8,454 nucleotides of DNA from assembly GCA_947453125.1 (NCBI GenBank), contig CANGGC010000067.1:1-8454 (forward strand), written 5' to 3'. This document shows positions 1 to 5,788 of the stretch, in pieces (the stretch's first letter is position 1; every line of letters begins with the position of its first letter). The DNA is from Planctomycetaceae bacterium (GTDB lineage Bacteria; Planctomycetota; Planctomycetia; Pirellulales; UBA1268). Position numbers and translations under genes: made by a program. Below the pieces are notes generated by a model, which saw only the letters and a program-made list of their open reading frames with translations, did not search any database and had not been told where the DNA came from.

Positions 1-989
1 CTCGCGATCACCCGGCGCGTCCCCTTGATCGGATGCATCCGGGCTACCGCGCGCGACACCGACAGCAACCGCTCCGGCGACATGCTCGTGATCCGCGCTG
101 GTCCGGCGTCGAAGCTCGCCGCGAACGGTGCCGGATTCACCTCCCGGGCCCGGAGGTGGAGGAGCGTCGGGTCGATCTCGCCGGCCACGGCGAGACGCTG
201 CGCAAGGTTGACCTGAAAAATGTCGCCGGCCCGGACAAACTCGATTCCCCGCTCCACCATCTCCCGGTAGCCCACGGCTGCGTGGGTCGACGCGACCCCG
301 GCATGCCCTGCGAGGGGGTGACCATCCCTGGCGGGGAGCTGGCCCAGGGATGGAGAAGTGATTGGAGCCTTGCGGGAGTCGTGGAGGCGTGCCAGAACCG
401 CATCGATGCGATCGGCGGCTCGGGCGCCGCGGGCCACCGGCCCCTTCGCCGGGATCCCCTGCGAGATCACCCAACCCCGGCGGGCATCGTGATCGAAGGC
501 GAAGACGACGTCGTAAAGATGGAGCGAAAGGAGCGGCACCGGGATGTCGGCTTCCGGCGGCGGCGCGACGCCGACGAGGGCGAGCCCCGCTTCGTAACTG
601 ACAAGCCCCGCGAGGCCCCCCTGGAAGGGCGGCAGTCCGGGGATCGTCGGCGTGGCAAGGTCGGCCAGCAGGCCGCGGAGGCCGTCGAAGGCTTCTCCCA
701 CCGCGGCCGCTGCTGCCTCGGCGCTCCACGGCTCCGGGGCCGTGACGACGAGCGAGTGGACCGGGTCGCAGGCCACGAACGAAAAACGCCCCAGCCGCGG
801 TGCCGACCGGATCGATCCATCGGTGGCTTCGCCGTCGAGGATAGCGCTGTCGAGGAAGATTCGATGGGGCGCGACGGCGAGCGCCGCGAAGATCTCGGCG
901 GCGGTCACCTCGGCCGGCAGTTCGGCGACGATCGCCCCGGAGGGGGTCAACCGGTAGCCGACGAGAGGCATTGGCAGGGAAAGGCTCAT
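1..989 (-). CDS. pabB: Aminodeoxychorismate synthase component I (PabB), 3' end beyond the window
   Basis: Chorismate-utilising enzyme of the TrpE/PabB family. PabB aminates chorismate to 4-amino-4-deoxychorismate, the pABA precursor, using ammonia from a glutaminase partner. The frame is open from the ATG at 989 to the left edge (329 residues, no stop). Visible landmarks: GRFSFVACDP (67-76), PPFQGGLAGLVSYEAG (120-135), DIFQVNLAQR (256-265), NPAPFAA (285-291), SPERLL (304-309) and HPIKGT (319-324). Lys322 in PIKGT is the hallmark of PabB; anthranilate synthases usually have PIAGT, so I prefer PabB to TrpE. The missing part should hold the C-terminal catalytic core, roughly 130-150 residues. 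The start overlaps the stop of the upstream DHPS-like gene as ATGA and follows a good Shine-Dalgarno sequence, which indicates translational coupling. Because pABA is a substrate of beta-RFAP synthase, encoded at 4178, it may serve H4MPT synthesis, folate synthesis or both. Whether a glutaminase domain is fused or separate cannot be seen. Confidence 0.92.
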   Translation of the reverse strand, partial: MSLSLPMPLVGYRLTPSGAIVAELPAEVTAAEIFAALAVAPHRIFLDSAILDGEATDGSIRSAPRLGRFSFVACDPVHSLVVTAPEPWSAEAAAAAVGEAFDGLRGLLADLATPTIPGLPPFQGGLAGLVSYEAGLALVGVAPPPEADIPVPLLSLHLYDVVFAFDHDARRGWVISQGIPAKGPVARGARAADRIDAVLARLHDSRKAPITSPSLGQLPARDGHPLAGHAGVASTHAAVGYREMVERGIEFVRAGDIFQVNLAQRLAVAGEIDPTLLHLRAREVNPAPFAASFDAGPARITSMSPERLLSVSRAVARMHPIKGTRRVIA

Positions 990-2479
990 GCCGTCTCCTC
1001 TCCCGGCAGCGGATCGCGCCTCGGGAGATCGCCCGCTACCGCCGGATCGGTGGCGCCGACAACGCGGGCTGCCGCCCGCGACGGGCCGTGGGCGATCTCG
1101 GGGCGTGTCAGATGCCCCCAGTCGAGGGCCTGATCCTGACGGTAGTCCTTGTCGAGCGATAGCGCCGTGACTGCCTTGGCCATCTCGTATCCGAGGTAGA
1201 AGGCGTGAGAGGGATCGACGTCGTCGCGGCCGGCCGCCGCAAGCGCCGCGAACACCTCGAACGGATCGGCCGAAGCGAGATGGAGATCGCGTCCGACGAG
1301 GTGGATCTCACCGCGCTCGGCGAAGAGGCGGAAGTTGGGATCGCGGATCGCGGCGGAGAGGCGCTCGAGGGCGGCATCGCCATGCGCCTCCGGCCTCCCC
1401 GCGCGGAGGGTCACGAGCCGCGGCTCGACATGCTTGGGGAGGGATCGCTTCGTGACGGCATGATGGACGAGCCGTCGCCCCAGGTCGCATTCCTTCACGC
1501 TGCTCCTGGCCCAGTGGATCACCTCTGTGGTGAGGATCGACCCGATTCCCACCTCCGCGCAGAAGCCGAGGAGGCAGACATTCATGCCGGCGGAGTCGAC
1601 GTCGGTGAGCTCGGTGAGATTGCCGATCCCCATCATCATCGCCGCTTGGGGGTAGCGCTTGCGGATGTCGAGATAGCGGCCGAGGCTCGCGGCGAAGCCG
1701 AAGCCGATCGGCTCGAGGACCGGATCGAGGCGGTGGGGAACGCGGTCGTGGTCGAGTCGGGCGATCGTGGCCTCGAAGCCTTCGAGCGTCGACGGCACAT
1801 CGGGAATCGCCACCACCTCGCAGCCCCAGTCGGCGGCGCGCTCGGCGTTCGAGGAATTGATCGAGAGGACGAGCGTCGCCCCGGCCTGCACGGCGGCGGA
1901 GACCTCTCGGGCATCAAAGCTGTCGATCGAGACGGTGTGGCCGTCGTCAACGAGACGCTTCACAACGTCGGCCACGCCACTCCAGCCCCCCTCGGGATCG
2001 CAGCCCAGGTCGATCCGGTCGGCGCCGTCGGCGCGCATTCGCCGGGCTTCGGCGAGGATCGCGGCCGCGGTCATTCGGGGGGCGTGGTTGATCTCGGCGA
2101 TGATCTCGATCGCGTGGCTGCCGTAGTCGGCCAGATCGGCGCGCTTCTGGCCGAAGTATTCGTCGAGCCGGCGGAGATCCTCCGGGCCCCGTTCGACCGG
2201 GACGGGGCTGACGGCCCGGACCACGTCGAGCGGGCCGCTCACGGCCCCGGGGAGGATCACCCGGTCGGTCCCCTCCGGCACCTGGAGGCGCTTGGCGATC
2301 CAGGGGGTGGTCATGAGGGCGGCGACGGTGATGTTCATCACCTGCACGGTCGGCATGAATCCGACGCGGGGCGCGAGCCTCTCGAGCACCTCGCGCAGCG
2401 ACGGCTCCGCGAGCCGGCCGGTGATGAAGTGGAGGCGGGGGCGCTCGGGCGATGCGCGGCGTTCGGCGGGGGCGGTCAC
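986..2479 (-). CDS. Dihydropteroate synthase-like protein (DUF6513 type), probable H4MPT biosynthesis
   Basis: A 497-residue protein with a pterin-binding (DHPS-like) TIM-barrel core and an extra C-terminal region. Seen: an N-terminal segment HFITGRLAEPSLR (17-29) typical of this bacterial/archaeal family; EINHAPRM (129-136); ADRIDLGCDPEGGW (153-166), where true DHPS has the IDxGxESTRPG loop; TVSIDSF (182-188); VLSINSSNAE (204-213); and a conserved tail around YLGYEMAKAVTALSLDKDY (428-446), which resembles the DUF4346-like tails of archaeal relatives. Canonical folate DHPS is about 280 residues, so this is not FolP. Family members are found with H4MPT genes in methylotrophs and planctomycetes. 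A role in joining the pterin to the beta-RFAP arene is inferred by analogy with archaeal DHPS homologues. The start is GTG: the frame has a TAG at 2522-2524 and no in-frame ATG between it and residue 42, which would remove conserved sequence. It is the first gene of the pair and overlaps pabB by four bases. Confidence 0.92.
   Translation of the reverse strand: MTAPAERRASPERPRLHFITGRLAEPSLREVLERLAPRVGFMPTVQVMNITVAALMTTPWIAKRLQVPEGTDRVILPGAVSGPLDVVRAVSPVPVERGPEDLRRLDEYFGQKRADLADYGSHAIEIIAEINHAPRMTAAAILAEARRMRADGADRIDLGCDPEGGWSGVADVVKRLVDDGHTVSIDSFDAREVSAAVQAGATLVLSINSSNAERAADWGCEVVAIPDVPSTLEGFEATIARLDHDRVPHRLDPVLEPIGFGFAASLGRYLDIRKRYPQAAMMMGIGNLTELTDVDSAGMNVCLLGFCAEVGIGSILTTEVIHWARSSVKECDLGRRLVHHAVTKRSLPKHVEPRLVTLRAGRPEAHGDAALERLSAAIRDPNFRLFAERGEIHLVGRDLHLASADPFEVFAALAAAGRDDVDPSHAFYLGYEMAKAVTALSLDKDYRQDQALDWGHLTRPEIAHGPSRAAARVVGATDPAVAGDLPRRDPLPGEETA
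995..1000 (-). promoter_or_regulatory. Ribosome binding site of pabB
   Basis: On the minus strand GAGGAG lies five bases before the ATG at 989, inside the last codons of the DHPS-like gene. It is the clearest Shine-Dalgarno sequence in the window. It fixes the pabB start at the ATGA overlap rather than at a later ATG (residue 7). Confidence 0.7.
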
Positions 2480-2659
2480 GGGAGGGAACGCGTCGGGAAG
2501 TGGCGGAGAGGAGCCGTCATTCTATCCCGGCTGCGAGCTGTCGGGGGGCCGCGGCTCTCGGCCATGATCCCAGCGGAGGAGAGCGTGGCAATTCCCCTTA
2601 CGGCCGCCGGGACGTTAGATTTTCCTTTATCCACTTCCGATCCCCGAGGGCCCTTTCCG
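2480..2659. other. Divergent intergenic region between the DHPS-like and NIPSNAP genes
   Basis: This 180-base gap must carry the starts of transcription of both flanking units. It contains a relatively AT-rich patch at 2614-2632 in a GC-rich setting. For the NIPSNAP gene I see only a weak -10-like TAGATT at 2616-2621 and a GAGGG at 2646-2650 nine bases before its ATG. No convincing -35 box, operator or riboswitch is visible. Confidence 0.5.
2519..2524 (-). promoter_or_regulatory. Candidate -10 box of the DHPS-like/pabB operon
   Basis: The minus strand reads TAGAAT here, five of six bases of the TATAAT consensus, about 40 bases before the GTG at 2479. No TTGACA-like -35 hexamer lies 16-18 bases further upstream, so the assignment rests on the -10 alone. 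Confidence 0.28.
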
Positions 2660-3433
2660 ATGATCCGCATCGTGCTTGCCAGCTTCTTTCTCTCGCTCCT
2701 TGGCATGGCCGTGGCCGCCGCCGCCGAGAACGACACCCGGCTCTACGAGATGCGCGTCTATTGGGCGGCGCCCGGGAAGCTCGATGCCCTCCATGCCCGG
2801 TTCCGCGACCACACGACGAAGCTCTTCGAGAAGCATGGCATGACAAACGTCGGGTATTTCGTCCCGGTCGGCGACAACCCCGAGCGGAAGCTCGTCTACT
2901 TTCTCGCCTATCCCGACCGGAAGGCCCGTGATGCCTCCTGGGCCGCCTTCGTCAACGATCCGGAGTGGAAGGCGGCCCACGCCGCCTCCGAGAAGGATGG
3001 CAAGCTCGTCGAGAAGGCGACCGAGACATTTCTAAACGCCACCGACTACTCCCCCGCGCTCGACACGAAGCCGGGCAAGGCCAGCCGGGTGTTCGAACTC
3101 CGCACCTACACCGCCACCGCGAACAACCTTCCCCACCTCGACGCCCGCTTCCGCGATCACACCGTCAAGCTCTTCGGCAAGCACGGCATGACGAACCTCA
3201 TCTACTGGCATCGGGCCGAGGGGCAGCCGCACGCCGATCGGATGCTCGCCTATCTTCTTGGCCACGACTCCGTCGATGCGGCGAAGGCATCGTTCGACAG
3301 CTTCCGCCAGGATCCCGACTGGGTGACGGCCCGCAAGGCTTCCGAGGAGAAGGCAGGGGGCTCGCTCACCGAAGCAAAGGACGGCGTCCTCTCGGAGTTC
3401 CTCGTGCCCACCGACTACTCGACCTGGAAGTGA
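2660..3433 (+). CDS. Secreted double-domain NIPSNAP family protein
   Basis: A 257-residue protein. A signal peptide (hydrophobic stretch from about residue 3 to 20, cleavage likely after the AAA at 20-22) predicts export. Two NIPSNAP (dimeric alpha/beta-barrel) domains follow: RLYEMRVYWA...GKLDALHARFRDHT (27-52) and VFELRTYTA...LDARFRDHT (144-168). Each continues into KLFxKHGMTN (54-63 and 170-179) and each unit ends in a TDYS motif (128-131 and 251-254). Secreted NIPSNAP proteins are common in planctomycetes, but their biochemical role is unknown; related dimeric alpha/beta-barrel proteins include monooxygenases. The frame stays open far upstream, but the ATG at 2660 is preferred because it starts a clean signal peptide and follows a weak GAGGG. 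The gene is monocistronic, divergent from the DHPS-like gene and convergent with the ecotin gene. Nothing in it points to a part in cofactor synthesis. Confidence 0.93.
   Translation: MIRIVLASFFLSLLGMAVAAAAENDTRLYEMRVYWAAPGKLDALHARFRDHTTKLFEKHGMTNVGYFVPVGDNPERKLVYFLAYPDRKARDASWAAFVNDPEWKAAHAASEKDGKLVEKATETFLNATDYSPALDTKPGKASRVFELRTYTATANNLPHLDARFRDHTVKLFGKHGMTNLIYWHRAEGQPHADRMLAYLLGHDSVDAAKASFDSFRQDPDWVTARKASEEKAGGSLTEAKDGVLSEFLVPTDYSTWK
2738..3220 (+). repeat. Internal duplication inside the NIPSNAP gene
   Basis: Protein residues 27-70 (bases 2738-2869) and 144-187 (bases 3089-3220) are two copies of one unit, spaced 117 residues apart. Both read ARFRDHT-x-KLF-x-KHGMTN. The DNA has diverged mainly at third codon positions, for example gcatggcatgacaaac against gcacggcatgacgaac, so this is an old, selected domain duplication rather than a recent copy. 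Confidence 0.8.
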
Positions 3434-3454
3434 GAGCGGTCCGCGGGCCGCTCT
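3433..3454. terminator. Candidate bidirectional terminator hairpin
   Basis: AGAGCGG (3433-3439) pairs perfectly with CCGCTCT (3448-3454). With a T-G wobble and one more C-G pair the stem reaches nine base pairs around a four-base CGCG loop. It fills most of the 24-base gap between the convergent stops of the NIPSNAP and ecotin genes, so it could serve both. There is no T tract on either side, so it is not a classical intrinsic terminator. Confidence 0.45.
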
Positions 3455-3457
3455 GGC

Positions 3458-4027
3458 TCAACGCACCTCGGCTGGTTGCGGTTCGCCTTCGCCCCGCCAC
3501 AGCCGCCAGCGGATCTCTGTCCCCTCCGGGGCGTAGACCACCAGCGGCAGGCGGCTGTTGTAGCGGACGAGCATCCGAGGCCCGGGGGCGAAGGCCTTCA
3601 CGGTCGCCGCGCCTGGCGAGGCGGCGATCCGGGTCGAGAGCGGAGCCCTGAGGGCATCGACCTCGAAATAGGAAAAGCCCCAGCCGGGGATGTCGCGCTC
3701 CTTGAACTCGCCCCCGAAGCGGTAGGTGTTCACCCCGTCGGTGTCGATCGTCCGGCCGGCGACGATCTCGACTTTGAAGTCGTCCTCCACGCCACGCTCC
3801 TTGTGGGGGAGGAGGATCACATGTCGTGTCTTCCCGGCCGCTGCAGCCGGGTAGGCCGCCTCGAGATTCTTGACCGCCTCGGGATCGATCCTCCCGGCGT
3901 CGGCAGCTAGCTCGTCGGCAGCAGGCTCGTCGGCCCGAGAATGGAGGGCGGCGCCCGACAGGCAGACGAGCGACAGGAAGAGGCAGGCACGACGACGGAC
4001 GATCGAAGCCGGGGCGAATCGGGGCAT
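3458..4027 (-). CDS. eco: Ecotin-type periplasmic serine protease inhibitor
   Basis: Ecotin is a dimeric periplasmic inhibitor of trypsin-fold proteases that binds through its 50s/80s loops (primary site) and its 60s/100s loops (secondary site). From the ATG at 4027 the precursor has 189 residues: an Arg-rich n-region and hydrophobic core (11-28), likely cleavage after SRA (30-32), an acidic Ala-rich linker, then the ecotin fold from about residue 55. Recognisable parts: GKTRHVILLP (65-74), DGVNTYRFGGEF (97-108), IPGWGFSYFEVD (113-124), LSTRIAASPG (130-139), MLVRYNSRLPLVVYAP (152-167) and a C-terminal VR as in E. coli ecotin. E. coli has Met84-Met85 at the reactive bond; here the aligned pair is Arg133-Ile134, predicting a trypsin-like target. 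Both cysteines of the conserved disulphide are replaced, and the mature protein contains no Cys. An in-frame ATG at 4084 would add 19 residues, but it gives an overlong n-region and lies within the candidate promoter. Confidence 0.92.
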   Translation of the reverse strand: MPRFAPASIVRRRACLFLSLVCLSGAALHSRADEPAADELAADAGRIDPEAVKNLEAAYPAAAAGKTRHVILLPHKERGVEDDFKVEIVAGRTIDTDGVNTYRFGGEFKERDIPGWGFSYFEVDALRAPLSTRIAASPGAATVKAFAPGPRMLVRYNSRLPLVVYAPEGTEIRWRLWRGEGEPQPAEVR

Positions 4028-4082
4028 GGGGGGTTCCGAGAAGTTGTTTCGCGAGGGGAGATGAACGGGCTTGGATCGACGC

Positions 4083-4113
4083 ATTGATGCCAGCCCAGGG
4101 GGGAAGTTGTCAA
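4083..4113 (-). promoter_or_regulatory. Candidate promoter of the ecotin gene
   Basis: On the minus strand a perfect TTGACA -35 hexamer occupies 4113-4108. The best -10-like hexamer is a poor ATCAAT at 4088-4083, with a long 19-base spacer. If real, transcription would start near 4076, after the in-frame ATG at 4084 and before the ATG at 4027, which supports the shorter ecotin start. Confidence 0.35.
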
Positions 4114-4163
4114 TCGTCGGGGCCGCGAGCGAGGGGGGCTGCGACCCCGACGGGCTGTCGGGC

Positions 4164-4169
4164 TACACT
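4164..4169 (+). promoter_or_regulatory. Candidate -10 box for leaderless transcription of the DUF447/beta-RFAP gene
   Basis: TACACT (TAnnnT type, four of six consensus bases) ends eight bases before the ATG at 4178, and no Shine-Dalgarno sequence lies in between. That spacing would put the transcript start at or next to the ATG, as in leaderless genes. No clear -35 is present. Confidence 0.3.
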
Positions 4170-4177
4170 CTCCTGCC

Positions 4178-5788
4178 ATGATCCTCGAAGGCCTGATCAC
4201 GACCCGCTCCCCCGACGGCCAGCCGCATCTGGCGGCGATGGGGCCAGAGGTCGATCCCGTCGAGCTCAAGGCGGGGCGGATCGAGACGCTCGTCCTCAAG
4301 CCGTTCGCGACGAGCCAGACGGCCCGAAACCTCGCCGCCACTCCGGCCGGAGTGTTTCAGCTGACCGACGATGTCCTCCTCCTGGCCCGCACCGTCGCCG
4401 GCCGTGGGCCCCGTCCCGAGATGCTTCCCGCCGGGGGAATCGAGGGTTGGCGGCTGGCCGATGCCCCGATGGCGCTCGAGTTTCGGATCGTGTCGGCCGA
4501 TCGCAGCGGGGAACGGCAGCGACTCGTGGCCCGGGTCGAGCGGATCCATCAGGGGCGCCCGTTCGTGGGGCATGTCCGCGCCCGACACGCCGTCGTCGAG
4601 GCGGCGATCCTGGTCACCCGTCTCCGCATGATCCCTGCGCCGGAGATCGCGGCGCGATTCGCCGAGCTCCGCACGCTTGTCGACAAGACCGGTGGCCCGG
4701 AGGAACACGAAGCATTTTCGATCCTTGCCGAGCGTGTTGCCGCGGGAATCGCCGCATCGACGCCGACCGCGCACCCGTGCGCCGTCGAAGTCCGCACCCC
4801 GGCCCGTTTCCATCTGGGAATGTTCTCGTTTGGTGATCCGCTCTCCCGCAGCTTCGGCGGCACGGGGCTGATGCTCGACGAGCCGGGGATCGTCGTCCGG
4901 GTGCGTGCAGCCGGGGAGTTTGCCGGCCGGGGGCCGCACGGGGAACGCGCGGTGGAGTTTGCCCGCCACTGTGCCGCGGCCTGGAAGCTCGGAAGCGATC
5001 AGGCTTTCGAAGTCGAGGTCGTCGCCGCGCCGCGGTCGCATGTCGGCTTGGGGAGCGGCACCCAGTTGGCCCTCGCCGTCGCAGCGGCGATCGAGGGGCT
5101 GGCGGTGCGGCCGGCCGAAGGGGACAGGAGCTTCGCCCCGCGCGAGGCTCTGATGCTCGCCCGGTCCGCTGGCCGCGGCCGGCGGTCGAGCGTCGGCGCT
5201 TACGGCTTCGCTGAGGGTGGGCTCCTGGTCGAGGCGGGGAGGCTCGGCGCCGACAAGCTCGCAGCTCCGCTCGAAGCGTCGCCGTTGGTGGCGAGGGCCG
5301 AACTGCCGCCGGCGTGGCGTGGCGTCCTCGTCGTCGAGCGCGGGATGGAAGGGCTCCATGGCGATGCCGAACGACAGGCCTTCCTTGCCCTACCTCCGGT
5401 CGATCGTGGCGTCACCGCCGAGCTTGCCCGGATTGCCCTGCTGGAGCTCGTGCCGGCGGCGATCGAAGGGCGTTTCGAGGCCTTCGCCGAGGCCTTCGGG
5501 GCCTACGGTCAGTTGGCAGGAGTTCCCTTTGCCAGTGCCTCGAGCACGCTCCCGTTCCACCGTTCGATCGAAGCGCTGATCGATCGGCTCGCGTCGCTCG
5601 GGGTCCGCGGCGCGGCGCAGAGTTCGTGGGGGCCGGCAGTGTTGGCTTGTGCGGCTTCAGAGACGGAGGCCGAGGGGGTGGCCGCGGCGCTTGCAGCCGA
5701 CGGGCTCAGGTCCACGCACGACGTGTCCGTTGTCCGCTTCAATGCGTCGGGAGCGCGGCTGCGGCCGATCACTCCTCCGGCTCGGTGA
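4178..5788 (+). CDS. Fused DUF447 / beta-ribofuranosylaminobenzene 5'-phosphate synthase
   Basis: One uninterrupted 536-residue frame with two domains. Residues 1-190 are DUF447-like (MILEGLITTRSPDGQPHLA at the start, KPFATSQTARN at 41-51, GHVRARHAVVEAAILVTRL at 131-149), a family related to FMN-binding split barrels whose exact function is unknown. Residues 200-525 are a GHMP-superfamily beta-RFAP synthase: VRTPARFHLGMFSFG (205-219), SFGGTGLML (225-233), the nucleotide-loop-like SHVGLGSGTQLALA (287-300), GRGRRSSVGAYGF (332-344) and the C-terminal GAAQSSWGPAVLA (478-490). In archaea and methylotrophs this enzyme condenses pABA (or a related 4-substituted benzoate) with PRPP, releasing CO2 and pyrophosphate, at the first committed step of methanopterin synthesis. 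The two domains are normally separate genes, so the fusion suggests linked functions. No internal start suits a free synthase: the next ATG would cut into the domain. The protein should be cytoplasmic. It is divergent from the ecotin gene and its 3' end overlaps the convergent transporter gene. Confidence 0.92.
   Translation: MILEGLITTRSPDGQPHLAAMGPEVDPVELKAGRIETLVLKPFATSQTARNLAATPAGVFQLTDDVLLLARTVAGRGPRPEMLPAGGIEGWRLADAPMALEFRIVSADRSGERQRLVARVERIHQGRPFVGHVRARHAVVEAAILVTRLRMIPAPEIAARFAELRTLVDKTGGPEEHEAFSILAERVAAGIAASTPTAHPCAVEVRTPARFHLGMFSFGDPLSRSFGGTGLMLDEPGIVVRVRAAGEFAGRGPHGERAVEFARHCAAAWKLGSDQAFEVEVVAAPRSHVGLGSGTQLALAVAAAIEGLAVRPAEGDRSFAPREALMLARSAGRGRRSSVGAYGFAEGGLLVEAGRLGADKLAAPLEASPLVARAELPPAWRGVLVVERGMEGLHGDAERQAFLALPPVDRGVTAELARIALLELVPAAIEGRFEAFAEAFGAYGQLAGVPFASASSTLPFHRSIEALIDRLASLGVRGAAQSSWGPAVLACAASETEAEGVAAALAADGLRSTHDVSVVRFNASGARLRPITPPAR
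5769..5788. other. Tail-to-tail overlap of two coding regions
   Basis: The stop of the DUF447/beta-RFAP gene (TGA 5786-5788) lies beyond the stop of the convergent binding-protein gene (TGA on the minus strand, 5771-5769). Twenty bases are therefore read in both directions and there is no room for a conventional terminator between the genes. Confidence 0.85.

Noticed and set aside
33..1133. A 366-codon plus-strand frame at the left end
   Set aside because: It lies opposite pabB, whose minus-strand frame carries a full set of conserved chorismate-enzyme motifs. The plus-strand product is low-complexity and unrecognisable.
1205..2659. A very long plus-strand frame (about 485 codons) upstream of and in frame with the NIPSNAP gene
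   Set aside because: It is the antisense of the DHPS-like gene, rich in Gly, Arg, His, Asp and Glu as expected for the shadow of a GC-rich gene. It resembles no family, and the NIPSNAP signal peptide gives a natural start at 2660.
4028..4084. A 19-residue N-terminal extension of ecotin starting at the ATG at 4084
   Set aside because: It would place over 30 residues before the signal-peptide core and its start codon falls in the candidate -10 region. It cannot be excluded without transcript mapping.
4163..5359. A 398-codon minus-strand frame opposite the DUF447/beta-RFAP gene
   Set aside because: Antisense shadow: no recognisable domain, while the plus strand encodes two known domains over the same bases.
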